Assembly: GCA_019722365.1 (NCBI GenBank) | Contig: JADFUC010000092.1 | Span: 186,001-250,000, forward strand | Direction of reading: 5' to 3' | From: Lithospermum erythrorhizon | Lineage: Eukaryota > Streptophyta > Magnoliopsida > Boraginales > Boraginaceae | DNA length: 64,000 bases | Shown: piece after piece, positions 1 through 12,001 of the stretch | How positions within the stretch are numbered: the first letter of the stretch is position 1 | Layout of the letters: each line of letters begins with the position of its first letter | Translations under genes and position numbers: made by a program | Notes under the pieces: generated by a model | What the model was told of the DNA's origin: nothing | Databases searched by the model: none | Seen by the model: only the letters and a program-made list of their open reading frames with translations

Positions 1-594
1 AAGTGTAACTTGATAAAAACAAAGCACATAGCAAACAGAAACACTATAATATGACATTTTCATTTATTATCAACTCCAACAAGATAAAAAGTCTGCATAA
101 ACCTCAGATGATCTACTTTCTTATATTTCGTGAGCTGAAGTGATTAAGCACTAAAGGCATTCATGTTGGAAACAAGTCAAGGGTTAGGACTTCTATAGAT
201 TTCACATTTGTGGTCTCATGTGTAGTTTTTTTTTTTTTGTATTCTTGCACGAGAAATGGTTAATTTTAATCAAGTGTAACTTATTTGTTCCACATATATA
301 CATGTGTGTGATATTTGGAGATAAACTTAAATTAAAAGTTCTAGGCATGCTACACAGAGAAATAATTGAATCTTGATAGTCAGTCATATAAGATGACATG
401 AAAGATTTATCTTTCAGGAGTTGCACATTAATGATCGAAATTGGATTTGTTTTGCTTTCTAGTGTGGTCCCTTCATACTATTGACTTGAACATGTATTAG
501 ATTTTGCTTGCTTTCCCTGGTGATTTTCCTTGAAAATGGTACATGCTCGTTTAATTTCCAATGGCGTGTAAGTAATATTCTCACTTTAACCCAG
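1..594 (+). other. Presumed intron of the valyl-tRNA synthetase gene
   Basis: The first exon in the window starts after the acceptor CCAG at 591-594 in phase 0, so the preceding sequence should be intron. I looked for the expected upstream residues of the anticodon-binding domain and found no convincing exon here. The interval is AT-rich with T-runs and stops in all frames. Confidence 0.55.
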
Positions 595-2676
595 GCATTA
601 CCAAATAGAGTTGAAGAAGCTCTTGTGGTGTCTGCTTGGCCATCAACGTGTCTCCCGAGAGATGTGAACACCATAAAGAAATTTGAAAACTTGCAAGCTC
701 TGGTGGGTATCTGCTATATCATGCATTATGTTTTCTTGCAGTTTGATAAGTTTGCATACACATTAATTGAAGAATGACTATTTTACTTTAGACAAGAGCA
801 ATCCGAAATGCAAGAGCAGAATATACTGTGGAGCCAGCAAGACGTATATCTGCAACTATTGTAGCTAATTCGGACGTTGTCAGCTATATATCTGTAAGTT
901 GTCTGTTTTTAGAGTTTTTCGTTTGGTGACACTGACACTTGCCGTCTTATATAGTCAACATATTGTTACTTTGATAAAAAAACGCAAATCAACAAATTTC
1001 CTTTTTATGTAGAACTATCTTTTGTATATAATGGAATATATCAAAATTGCTCGCTACACAGCCCACGCTTCTTATCTGTTGTGAAGTAATAAATGGTCTC
1101 TGCAATTAATCTTGGGTCGACTCGGAAACAGCTTCCATGTTATCACAGGGGTAAGGCTGTATACAATCCAACCCCCCACCCTGCTTAGGGGGGAGCCTAT
1201 GTAGAGGCACAAGGCATTGGGGCATGCTATTGTTATAATTTATTATGTATCATTTGGAAATTAGAGTGTGCCCAATTTTAATGTTTAATGCTTTTCCTTT
1301 AGGATATCTTGATAATAAATAGTTGTACTTTCCATCTTTGTAGAGTGAAAAGGAAGTTTTGGCTCTTCTATCCAGACTAGATTTACAGAATCTGATGTTC
1401 ACTGGTTCTCCCCCAGGTAAACGAGCCGAATAAATTTTGAAAGTATTGAGATTCCTGCCACCTTCTGTGGTGACCGACTCGACAACTTGTTTGATAACTT
1501 GATATGTTCTCCAGAGGATGCCAATCAGTCCGTTCACCTTGTTGCCAGTGAGGGACTAGAAGCGTATCTTCCTCTTGCTGACATGGTTGATATCTCTGCT
1601 GAAGTCCAACGCCTTTCTAAGCGCCTTGCAAAAATGCAAACAGAATATGACGGACACATTGCTCGGTTGCATTCACCTAGTGTAAGTACTTTGCAAAATT
1701 TGTGCTATCTTGGTAAGCCTGTATGCAAAGTATGAGTATGTTCCATGTTACAGAAGCTCATTTATGTCATACGTGCATCGTCAAGTTTCAGATTCATCAA
1801 ATATCTAGAATAGGGAGTCCTTTCCTATCTTCATTAGAAGATGTCAATTCATTTTAAGAGAAAAATCATCTCCTACTTCCCTATTACACTTACGCTTTCC
1901 CCTTCCTGCATTATAATGGTGTACATCATCCATTAAATTGCTATAGATTACCATGTTTTCTTAAAGGAATCAATTATAAAATATACTTGTGTGCAAATTA
2001 TGTCACGAAGGTAGGGAAGAGATGTTCTACCATAAAATAGTGTTGAGTTATAGTGATAATATCATATAATTAGACAATGGCTAGGAATTACAGTGATTTA
2101 TGATTGGCAGCTTTGTTTACTTGGCTTCAGAATCTCAACCGACAGAACTTTCAGAACTTCATTTTATTGTGCTTTAGGATCAGTGGTGATGATAAATGCA
2201 ACATGCAAAATATATCGACTGATAAGTTTATTTTCAATTTATGAAAACCCTTAATGATTGTACATTCAGCTGCAGATGTTTGCTGTTGGGCTGTTCATTT
2301 TATTCAAGGAATTCATTGATTGTTATTCTGTTGAAACTTCCCACTGTTACTAATATTTTACCATTATATATAAATCAAACTACTCTGTCATTTTTTATGC
2401 CATCGTTGTCGTTAAACAAAAAGGAAAGATGTATTTGCCTTCGGTGCAAAAAGAAATTTTGGAGTGATGGTGATTTGTTAATTTTGGTCTTCCTGTCTTC
2501 ACTTTACGTATCAGGTTTGAGTTCTAATCTTTTTTAGCTGTCCACAGTTTGTTGAAAAAGCGCCCGAGGAAATTGTTCAGGGGGTTCGCGAAAAAGTGTC
2601 GGAGGTGGAAGAGAAATTAACCCTCACAAAAAATCGTCTGGCATTCCTCAAGAACACAGTTTTGGTCAATGAATAA
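595..2676 (+). CDS. Valine--tRNA ligase, chloroplastic/mitochondrial type (3' five exons, partial)
   Basis: C-terminal 192 residues of a class I valyl-tRNA synthetase, the enzyme that charges tRNA-Val. Exons by reading frame and GT/AG sites: 595-702, 792-893, 1344-1416, 1515-1681 and 2548-2676 (TAA at 2674-2676); every junction keeps frame. The visible protein starts in the anticodon-binding domain (RAIRNARAEYTVEPARR, SEKEVLALLSRLDL) and ends with the coiled-coil tRNA-binding arm (LADMVDISAEVQRLSKRLAKMQ, then FVEKAPEEIVQGVREK and the terminal LTKNRLAFLKNTVLVNE). These segments match the bacterial-like plant organellar enzyme (EMB2247/TWN2 type), not the cytosolic one. The catalytic Rossmann domain, with HIGH and KMSKS motifs, lies upstream of the window. 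Nothing is broken in the visible exons. The organelle assignment rests on family resemblance, because the transit peptide is not visible. Confidence 0.93.
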
Positions 2677-3685
2677 TTTATATTTTCTGCAAGCTGTTGT
2701 TTTAGTATGTTCCCCTGTGTGGAACTCGAATACTCGATTGTAACATATTTACAGGAACGTGTGCTGTTAAACTTTTGTTAGGACTTGAGTCTATTTGCAT
2801 GTACCTTTCGAATAGATTCTTCTTCACTGCAAACCCTTGTAGTTGTTATATGTTCTAGGGGTCTATTGCTGTCAAACAGAAACTAGATTCCTGAACCCAT
2901 TTTGTAAAGTAATATAGTCCATTCTCCTAGGATCACATATAGAGTTATATTTTGATGCTCTATGCAATCTCAGAAAACCTTGATTGCTGAGTCTGTTTGT
3001 GTATTATTTATGAAGAATAAGTTGTTTATGAAAACAATAAATTTTTGAAGAGCTTAAGAGAGTACCAATTTATGTATTATGCATGTTCACTAAATTGTTT
3101 ATGAAAAAACAACTTAAAAGTGCTAGTGAATGTAGTAGTATATTACTCCCTCAAACCCACTTCAATTCATTTTGGCTTCAATTCATTTTGTATTCGATAT
3201 GAAACTTTAACCATTTATTATTTTTTATTATCCATTTCTATAAATATATAAATTGATATTATTAAATTTATTTTGAAAAGGTTAATGATACCAATCATCA
3301 CGAATCTTTGCCTCTTTATTTGATCACCTCGACATTTATAAGTAAATGATATGGAGTACTCTGTATTTATTTTTATATTTCATCTTAGTTCAATTCGATT
3401 CACCTTGATAACTAAAATAGTCTTCAAACAACATTTTAAAATAATCACCTTTAGAACCGATTAAAAAAAGTAATTTAATAAGTTTTATCCTCACTTAAAT
3501 TTATCCCGATCCTAACAAATAACGGTATGACTAAAATGGGAAAAATTTTGGGCGTTGTAAGAAATGAGCCTTGATATGCGCTCTGAAAAGGGCCTCAAGT
3601 CCACAACCCATTTTGCAATTTGCATACCCCTACTGCAACTCTACAAGGTTTTTGCCTTATTGTTTTTTCACCATAATTCATCAAA
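2677..3685. other. Intergenic spacer between the valyl-tRNA synthetase and the small mitochondrial-type gene
   Basis: Holds the 3' UTR region of the synthetase gene, an AT-rich stretch, a MITE-like segment at about 3143-3356, and the presumed promoter and 5' UTR of the gene at 3686. An AATAAA lies near 3036, which may be too far from the stop to be its poly(A) signal. I see no further coding sequence. Confidence 0.6.
3143..3356. mobile_element. MITE-like segment with short terminal inverted repeats
   Basis: Begins with TTACTCCCTC and ends in GGAGTACTC, the outer motif of plant Stowaway-like MITEs in inverted orientation about 210 bp apart. The interior is AT-rich without an open frame. The inverted match is short, so this is tentative. 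Confidence 0.35.
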
Positions 3686-4141
3686 ATGCATCATCGTTCA
3701 TCACTCTCCCTTTGCAAATTCATGTTTTCTAGGTACCCTCTACACAGATCTTCAATACCCATTACTCATTCCATCAATCCTCGTTTTTTCCACAACAAAC
3801 TTCCCATAACAAATCCCCAAAATACCCTCCCAAACTCATCAACCCAATTTGCAATCTTGAATGAAGTGAGATATTATAGTGTTGAAATAGACAAAGAAGT
3901 TGATGAAATTAACCTCAAGTTTGCAGAAGCAAGAGAAGAGATAGAGACAGCTATGGATTCGAAGGAGACAGTGTATTTTAATGAGGAAGCTGAGTGTGCT
4001 CGTGATGCAGTTAAGGAAGTGGTCGAATTGTATGAAGAGTTACTTCAAAAGGTGTCTGAAAATGAAAAAGGAGTTATTCAGAGGTCTATGGGTCTCAAGA
4101 TTCATCAGTTGAAAGCTGAGTTAGATCAGTTGAATGAGTAA
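3686..4141 (+). CDS. Small coiled-coil protein, probably mitochondrial, unknown function
   Basis: Intact single-exon gene of 151 residues. Residues 1-63 are rich in Ser, His, Arg and Asn with almost no acidic residues, as in a mitochondrial targeting presequence; RYYSVE at 62-67 is a plausible processing region. From residue 68 the character changes sharply: an acidic, helical, Glu/Lys-rich segment with the core KETVYFNEEAECARDAVKEV (93-112) and an ending QRSMGLKIHQLKAELDQLNE that looks like an amphipathic or coiled-coil helix. I believe this C-terminal block is conserved in plants as an uncharacterised family, but I cannot name a function and assign none. ATG 3686 is chosen because it gives the whole presequence. 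A decayed second copy of the 3' part lies at 26580-26775. The upstream neighbour is the organellar valyl-tRNA synthetase, in the same direction, about 1 kb away. Confidence 0.8.
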   Translation: MHHRSSLSLCKFMFSRYPLHRSSIPITHSINPRFFHNKLPITNPQNTLPNSSTQFAILNEVRYYSVEIDKEVDEINLKFAEAREEIETAMDSKETVYFNEEAECARDAVKEVVELYEELLQKVSENEKGVIQRSMGLKIHQLKAELDQLNE

Positions 4142-5966
4142 TGGGATCATTATCATTCATTGCGACAATGCTACTTTTTTTTTTTGTTGTATCGACACTT
4201 TTTCATGTCTATTTATTGTTCGTTTGATTGGTGAACGTAGGTTAAATTTTAAATTTTTCATTTGGGATTCTATTTTTTCGCGTTGAGGTAGGATACATTA
4301 TTAACATTAACATGTCCTAGTCCGTCTATGCGGAGTACGAGGGTCGGTAGTATGCAACCTTGTCATTGTAGGAATGTTGTAATGTACTAGTTCACAACAT
4401 TAAGATGCTCCAATTCCCTCTCCCAAGGCCTCCAAAGAGGTTCCTCTAAGCAAGTAACAGATTCAGATAGTATGCAATCTTACCTTGTGATAGTAGGGAT
4501 GATTATGAATTGACTCATAGTGAAGTGCAAACATTATTTACTACTTCGCAATAGATAATAAACATAGGTAGTGTATTTTGATTTATTTTATTATATTCAA
4601 CAATCGGAAAATACAAAATCTTTGACTGCATAGATAAGAAATTGTGTTCACCTAAGTTAATGAAGTTTAAATTGGAAACTAGAAAATTATTTTGAAATGT
4701 GAGGAGTATTACTTATTCTGAATACTATTATTGTGCTCCTAAGTTGATATTCTGTTAGGGTTAGTAGAGGTTAACTGAGTAGATGTTGGTTTGTGTCCTT
4801 TGAGTCAAATAGTTGTATTGCTTTAATTCGAATATATGGTTGTACTTTAGGAGATTTCTATTAACTCATCTTGATATATGGTTAAAGAAGAGCTTAATTG
4901 AGTAAATCCCAATAAGTAAAATGCAGAATTTTTCAGCTTTAGGAGATTTCTATTAATTCATCTTCATATATGGTTGTTGTACTTTAAGTGAAATTGCTTG
5001 AATTTACTTCCTAAGGACAATATATGTTTTAGTCAGCATAATTGCATAATGTCCTTATGAATTAATCCATTGAGTATGCCTAGTCGGAAACCTGAGGATG
5101 TATTTGTTTTTGTATGGAAATGGAATATTGGAATTGAAGCAAAATCTAAATAAATTTCTCAATATTTGTATAGAGTTTCCTCAATCCCATTTCATTCCAA
5201 TTCTACACAAAAAACCAACATGCTGGGAATATTCACATCTAATGGCGTCTGTTATTGATTATTAGTTGGGGATTGCTTGCTTGAGGTTTGGCGCATTTGG
5301 TATTCAAATAACATGCTGTGTATGTTTGCTACTTGATGACATGAAGGAAGTTGCTTCTTTCATGTTTCTTAGCTTCTGACTAGTGTAGAAGATCAGTTTA
5401 TACATGGACTAATTGATGCAGCAAAAGAATGTAGGGTTTATTGCACTTGTTGAATGTTGTGATTGGAACTTAAAATGGCTAACAAAATTGTTGGTGTAGT
5501 ATTTAGCTCTTCAAATTTTTGGAGCATTTTTCATTACAAGAATTTTGCAGTTTGACTCAGGTTTTCTCTAGAAATGCTTCGAAAATTCCTGAACTTGCAT
5601 TGGTTTTAATCTTGTACTGCATTGTCATAACTCATAAGTTACATATTGCCTATCATGCTTCACTTTGTTCTCTAGACTAGTTTTGGAAGGATCCTAGGCT
5701 GTTCCTAATCTGAGTGCCTGCATGCTTCTTTCGATTTAGTGTTTTCATATTATGAACATCGATTTGATGACTAACGAGGGGAAGTTGATAGAATGATAGA
5801 ATGGTAACGATAATAAAAAGAGTTGGTTATAAAAATACGTAGTTCTTGCTTTCTATGATTTTTTTGGTTCTTCTTTTCGGACGAGTCTGGATCTCCTGTA
5901 CCAATTGGTGATTTGGTATGTTGAGTGCTGACATACCAATACGAATTTTCTACATGTACACAGTGC
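3923..5966. repeat. Segmental duplication, copy 1 (source copy)
   Basis: From the middle of the small gene (GCAGAAGCAAGAGAAGAG) through about 1.8 kb of its 3' flank, this matches 26578-29237 in the same order and orientation. Anchors include the stretch around GGGATCATTATCATTCA, the block near 5221-5290 with GGGGATTGCTTGC, and the block near 5740-5800 with GACTAACGAGGGGAAGTTG. This copy contains the intact gene, so it is read as the source. Confidence 0.88.
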
Positions 5967-7533
5967 ATTCATGGATTCCCGCCGTGAGATCCTCCGCATC
6001 GATTATAGTGACCTACTCCTCCTCCTCAGAAAGTTTACACCCCCTCAAATTCTTAAGAATCTCAGCATCCATGGCTCACAAATGTGTACAATGGAAAATG
6101 TGTTGTCACTATTAATTAACAATGAAAACATCCACCCTAACTCTAATAAAAGAGTGAGGATGAGAGAATGCTCTCAAACTTGTCAGAGAGGATTTTTCTA
6201 AGTGAGAGCGTTATGTCTTAAAATGAGGTAAACGGTGGATCAAATTTCAAATCGAAGTAGTTAAGATAAAGTTAGAGTGGGACCTAGTTGGTAACACATA
6301 AATATACAAATTTCTTCTTGAAAGTATATTTGTAATTATCAAAAGCTTATCAAAGATTCAAAAACTTATTTGGTAATATATAAATATACAAATTTCTTAA
6401 TGTTAGAATATATTTATATTCATTTCTTGTCATAAATACTTTTCTAGAGTACAAATTTGGGTACGGCAATAATGAAATTAGTGCCACACTTATTTAAGCT
6501 ACCTACATGGAGTACCAATTATGAGCTCCACCTTATATTATAGATTGGCTGTATTTAATCGATTTTAGGTTCTTGGAGCCCCCAAACCTACAAGGGACTT
6601 GGATTCTTCTACTTCAATTGCACATAAAGTATGGGCACGGTCTATAATCGGATGTGACTGAAATTCAGGTTTGAAGTTTATTATAAATGTTACTCCCTTC
6701 TTATTTATTTAAATGATCATTTAACAAAAATTATCTTTATCATACTTACAATTTAAATCTCTTTATTATTAAAGCTTTGGTTTCTAATATTCTTTTTCTA
6801 TCGATTGACACATTTATCTCTTCAAAATTTCAGACAATTAATTTATCATTTTAATAAAATACTTTTATTCTAAACAATCAAATAAATAGAGATGGATAGG
6901 GAATATTGATTAGGTTTCTCAGTCTTTTTTGTATTTTCTCCATCCTCTAATGTAAAATTTTAATGCACATTCAAATTATTCACATACATTATTTTTCATT
7001 CATTTCATTTACTCACAAAAAATCAAAAAAAGAATTTAATTGATATTTTCTTTTTTGATAAAAAATTCATAAGAAATAATAATGGAGGAGTACTTTCTTT
7101 AAAGTCTAAACGAATTTATCTTAATCAATACTTTCAGCTTCTAAAGACATGCTCAAATATTACTCCATCTATTATATCCTTCCACACATATACACCATTA
7201 AATTTTAGCTAATGAAAAATAATTCTACTTTTCGCTTTAAAAATTATTAAATTTTGTTAATAGTATTAATTATGTATATAAATTTATAAATAAATAAATA
7301 ATAATTACAATTTGATTGGACCGAAAAAATATTTTAGTTAGATTTCTAATAATTTAATTGGATTATATATATATTTTAAAAAAAGGTAACATAAATTTTT
7401 TTTAATGTGAAATATAATAAAGGATGTTGGACAACCACAAACAAATTAAATAAATCTACCTTTTGCCCCTGGACATAAAGGCCGCCCAGAATGAAATGGT
7501 AGCCATAAGTCACAGTCAAGAGCCCTTCACGCT
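5967..7533. other. Intergenic region, no supported gene
   Basis: An open frame at 5971-6201 has no recognisable domain and no splice or promoter context that I can support. The rest is AT-rich intergenic DNA with a MITE at 6691-6905 and polymorphic A/T tracts. Confidence 0.5.
6691..6905. mobile_element. Stowaway-like MITE
   Basis: About 215 bp bounded by TA dinucleotides, with imperfect terminal inverted repeats: TACTCCCTTCTTATTTATTT at the left, and at the right a sequence whose complement reads TATTCCCTATCCATCTCTAT and continues TTATTTGATT. TA target sites and the CTCCCT end are hallmarks of Tc1/mariner-derived Stowaway MITEs. There is no coding capacity. Confidence 0.65.
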
Positions 7534-7749
7534 GTGATGCCTGAAGTCAATGCAAGTGACATCGACAAAGTTAGGCTTGGAAGTTTTAGCCACTCCCGCC
7601 ACCTGGCGACATCCTCGCGATTTACCTCCTCCGCGAATCCCAAAGACAGTGGATCTCAAGAGACAAATTTAGTACGACGGCTTTCATACTTTTTAAATAA
7701 ATCTAATTTTAACGGATATGAGGCGAATGAACTTCATCGAATGGGTTAA
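7534..7749 (+). other. Short open frame resembling a presequence, possible gene relic
   Basis: A 71-residue frame with a Ser/Arg-rich stretch (SHSRHLATSSRFTSSANPKD) that looks like an organellar targeting segment. The base composition is richer in G and C than the surrounding AT-rich DNA. No downstream exon or domain could be joined to it and I do not recognise the protein. It may be a relic of a captured exon or chance. Confidence 0.2.
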
Positions 7750-8274
7750 TTATTACCCAATCAAATATGAAAATCAAACAATATTTTTAACACTCAAGCC
7801 GCATCTTCCGAATGAGGATCTAAATCCATATTCATATCAGTAGTTTCACTGCAGCATTAATACAATAGAAATCAAGGTTTTGATACATTTGCAAGCTGAC
7901 AGTAATTTTGAATTTTGTAATCTATCTGGTACACAATTTTAAAAGAATAAAATATGAGTTTGTAACAAAAGATCAATACTACACATATCACGTACCAAAC
8001 ACTTATAAGTCAAAATATGTTACATCAGTTTTTCTTGAATAAACTGAATTTAAAATCAAAATTGAACTGTTAAAGTGTGTTATGCAAAGAATACTTTATT
8101 ATTTGGCGATAGTGCACAAAATAAAATTCATTATAGTGGAAAATTCCTTAGTGCATTGTGTTTTATCAATCAAGAGGACGATCATTCAAATCCATGAAAT
8201 TCCCAAGTCATTAGTTTGACGATTTCAGAGATGTCCTACTTGCTGACTAACTTGATTTGGTCTGAGCAGAGCTT

Positions 8275-8425
8275 CTGTATTTAGCCTCGGCCTGATTTGA
8301 CTCGAACTTACACTTGACTTGGATTTGATTTGATTTTGGGTCTGATAAGCTCGTACGAGCTCGACTTGGCTCGATTTGATTTGATTTGAACTTGACTTGA
8401 TTTGATTTGGATTTGATAAGCCTCA
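8275..8425. repeat. Low-complexity TTGATTTGA/CTCGACTTGG repeats
   Basis: Degenerate short tandem motifs (TTTGATTTGA, CTTGACTTG, CTCGACTTGG) run for about 150 bp just left of an LTR-like block. No reading frame follows the repeats. Confidence 0.6.
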
Positions 8426-8476
8426 CTTAGCCTGACATGCTGGCCCCAGCCTTAATTGACCCAAACCCGTCCGAAC

Positions 8477-10104
8477 TGATACGTCCTGAAATTTGTCTTA
8501 GCAACAGATTCCCCTGCTTACCATTTGAAATTCCTGGGCCTCTGACTCGATCTCAGATTTATTTTGGACTCACCGGACATCGCAAGCGCACAAGTAACGC
8601 TGGACTCGCTTTCAGCATCTGCCGCCACCGTGAATTTGGACAGCCTACAAATTCTCCGTAGTTGGGATTCCGAACTGTCACTCCGTGAGGTACTTCACCT
8701 CAGGGTGGGACTGTGAGTTGGATACAAGCTTATTTGCCTTTGACGGACGGAAGGCTCGATAATTTACACCCCGATTCGGTGACATAAAGCATCCGAGTTT
8801 GAGTCAGATGGTCGACAGAAGTGCCACAAGATCATTGCTTTTTATTTGTACTAATAACGGCCTTAGCAAAATACACAGAAATTTTATTCTGGGCTTATAC
8901 TTAATCTTTATGAACTTAAAGGGTATTTCCTTTGCAATACTTTCAACTTGGTGAGATTTGGCCTCACTTCGCTTTTGCTCTTTTCAAGTTGCTATTTTAA
9001 CTTTTACTACAACGCCTTAGCAATTATTATTAGAATATTTGCGCGAGCTTTCCAACCTTTGGTTGATGATGTTGATCAACTGTATGCGCTTTAACAAATT
9101 GCTTCTCGCTTAGAATCCATAAATTTATAGGATCGAATTGCCAAAGGTATTCCTATATTCCGGATTTTACGAATCACACTGAAATTTATCGACGCTCATC
9201 CAAGCTATCAATCAAGCTACTACATAACTTAATCACTTAATATTCTAAGCGTTATTTAGAAACTTTCACAAATTCTCATCGATTATTTCTAACTCAAGAA
9301 TTATTATTGGCATTTGTGCAACAATCCTTGATTTCAGCGCCTATTTTGGCCACCTCGAGGCGTTTTCCAACACCACGCTGGCTAAGCTACGACGGCTTAA
9401 GTGATTTAACTTGTATAAAACTTTTCTATATTTTCTCGTGGCTGGCAAGTGTTTTTGTGGAATGTCGTGATTTGTACCATGGAATTTTCGACCAAAGAGT
9501 AAGATGATAGCGCTTCTCGGCCTCAAATGCTTCGCTTTCCGACGTACGGCTGATTTCAATGCGATCAATGATTCACCACGGAATTTCGGCGCAAGATTCG
9601 AATCGGGCTTCTGAGATTTAGGAATTACTTTACCGCAAGAATGTAAATAGGCGCATAAAAAGGCTGCCCAGCCTCTTTTTCCGCGCCAAAATATTTTTCA
9701 TATTACCCCGAACCTTTGTTCTCGATTTTGAACAACATAACTTCCTGGCTGATTAACCACACAACTTTTGTAGTCTTGATTCCGAACTACAACTTTGAGT
9801 CTTCATTTTGAACCCCGTGGTTTCTGGGGATTCTTCATTTTGAGCTCACTGCATTCGTGAACGCCTTTTATGGTCGATTTATCAATAAAATTGTGCGCTT
9901 TGTTCTAATTTTAATTGACATTTAATGCGAGTGTCGTTTTTTCTAGAACCCTATTTCGAAGTTCAATTTTAGGTTAATTAATATAGAAACCCCTTATTTT
10001 TTGACTTCGACACTCTCAGGCTCGATTCGTGGAAACCCCTTTGCTCGATCAAGGCTTGATTCAATTTGTGCGCTTAATCGGTAACCCTAATCAAATACGT
10101 GACA
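8477..10104. mobile_element. LTR-like block, possible old solo LTR of a Gypsy-type element
   Basis: Composition is richer in CG than the flanks and contains no protein domain. It starts TGATACGTCC and ends AATACGTGACA, giving TG...CA ends, with a TATA-like CATAAAAAGG near 9654. That fits a solo long terminal repeat. However, the five bases on each side (CGAAC and TCTTT) do not form a target-site duplication, and no partner LTR is present in the window. Treat as a tentative boundary call. Confidence 0.3.
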
Positions 10105-10898
10105 TCTTTTAGCCATTTCACTTTTTAATTAATTTAATTAATTCATCTTAATCAATTTAATTATTATTTTGATAAATTTTCGGCTGCCTACAAAAAGTTG
10201 ATTAATTAAATATTCGAATAAATTGTGTTGTAGGTACGACGTAAATATTAAAGTATCCATATTTTGATCTAGAAAGGAGGTAGATATAAGATAAACTACT
10301 TTAAGCTTGGCCATATTCAAGATTATAAATGCTGATGAAAATGATAATCTTCCTTATAGAGATGGGCGAAGAAGAGTATATATACTAGCGGATAAAGTTA
10401 GAAGAGTATAGCCACATGAACAACTTTTTAAATATTTCAAATAAATACGCGAACCTCTTTAAATAAGCATTCTGTGTTTTAAAAATATGGCACTTGAACT
10501 TTTTCCCACCAAATTAATTATTACTAAGAGTAATTTCGGCTAAACAATTATCATTATACTCCCCGAAAGTACAAGTTGCCACTAAATATCCACCCCATGT
10601 CCAACAGAGGTAACATTACAATCAACATTCAAAGCAATCTTCGTAGCGATGACCAAGTCGGCTGAATAAAGGAAGCTTTTTACGACCGTAGGCGTCGCGA
10701 CCGATTCTCCTACTAAAGATTTCGGTCGAAATTGGCTCAGAGATCCGAAATCGCTCGAACCGGCCCCTGCCGACCTTGGCCCAAAAAAATCCAACCGAAA
10801 TTAAACAAGATCCGGTCCGGTCCCCTATCGAGCCTTGGGATTTCAAACCATCCTAATCAGAACCCTAAACCCGGATCCGTACGGGTTAGTATAAATTA

Positions 10899-10930
10899 AC
10901 CCCCCCACCCCCACCCACCCCACCCCCACC
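10899..10930 (-). other. C-rich tract with G-quadruplex potential on the minus strand
   Basis: Consecutive C-runs of 7, 5, 3, 4 and 5 bases are separated by single A residues. On the minus strand this is five G-runs with one-base T loops, a strong sequence match to a G-quadruplex motif. A TATA-like TATAAATT lies a few bases upstream (about 10890) and a CT-rich stretch follows at 10950-11040, like the 5' leader of some plant genes. No gene could be assigned downstream. Confidence 0.6.
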
Positions 10931-11182
10931 ATTTAGGTTTTTTCGTGGTTCGGCCACCCCCCTATTCCACTGCCTCCTCCGCCCTCCTCCGCTCCGCCTC
11001 CCCATTCTCCTTTCTCAATAAGCACAATTGGGCTCTTCTCCTTTAATTTACGTTATCACTTTATTCACTATAATTTTTAAAATTATAAATATGGTTTAAT
11101 TCATGCTTTAATTAGTTTAATTCATGTAAATATGTTGATTTTTTGTGTAATTATGTTTCAATTATTCTTTAATTTTTGCGTT

Positions 11183-11235
11183 ATTATTTCGAATTGTGTT
11201 TATTATTTTCGAATTGTGTTTATTATTTCTAATTT
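11183..11235. repeat. Short tandem repeat, about 20 bp unit, 2.5 copies
   Basis: The unit ATTATTTCGAATTGTGTTT appears twice nearly perfectly (second copy with one extra T) and a third time partially. Confidence 0.75.
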
Positions 11236-11818
11236 TTGTGTTTTTTAATTTTTAATTAGGAATTTTAGGATATTTTATTTTCAAATTTTTGTAAGCCATT
11301 TTTTCAATTCATGTAAATATGTTTGACGGTTGATTTTAAACATATTTTTGATTTTGTAAATATGTTTAAATTTCTAATTAGTTTAAACATATTTAAACCG
11401 GTTTCTCGCTCTTTAGATAATTCGGCTTCGCTTTCTGATCTTTACCGTCCGGTTCGATTCTTGATAAATCGCACCCGTCTGCTTTTTTACCTGTTCCGCT
11501 CCGACTTTTTCGACCGAATGAGTTTCGGTTCCGACCTCGGATGGATCAAAACTTGGACCTATCCCCGATCCCGACTACTGAAACGAGATTCAATTCATGA
11601 TTTTGTAATGATTAAGGCGCCACTTGGTTTGGAAATCTTTTTCAACTTCTTTATATTAGGAAGAGTACCATAACAAAATAACAAACACCCCTCACAATAA
11701 GCATATTCCGGAAACACATTTACCTCATACCCTTGCACGCATGATTATTTACAAATTGAAAAAAAAAACAATTAACAAGATTATTTATAAATTAAAAAAA
11801 TATATATTAACAAGATTA

Positions 11819-12001
11819 TTATACCCTTGCAAGATTAAAACACATTTGGTCAAATTCCTCACGCGTACAATTTAACACTACTTTTGCAGTTCCCATTTCT
11901 ATTGCTTTATTAAACATAGCCTCAAGTTCTGCATCATCATCATTATATTTTGAGGTATTCATAAACTTGGGTTTTTCTTTTTGGGTGAATCCGAGGAGCA
12001 C
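11819..12001 (-). other. Short minus-strand coding relic, unidentified
   Basis: A 60-residue frame ending in a stop, with an acidic, protein-like composition (YNDDDAELEAMFNKAIEMG, then a segment ending CTREEFDQMCFNLARV). Immediately upstream on the same strand, in a different frame, is another protein-like stretch (IEARAEQMLKLGLTPK, ending in a stop near 11960), so a longer ancestral frame may have been broken by a frameshift. I do not recognise either part. Confidence 0.25.

Larger units (their letters stand above)
10105..11818. other. Non-coding region with GC-rich ends, possible DNA-transposon remnant
   Basis: Two arms rich in CGGT/ACCG motifs (10640-10870 and 11395-11590) flank an AT-rich core with T-rich tandem repeats, an arrangement reminiscent of the subterminal repeats of hAT elements. 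I could not find matching terminal inverted repeats or a target-site duplication, and no transposase is encoded. The C-rich tract at 10899-10930 is described separately. Confidence 0.25.

Noticed and set aside
5971..6201. Open frame of 76 residues downstream of the duplicated block
   Set aside because: No domain, unusual composition for a conserved protein, and no second copy or splice context.
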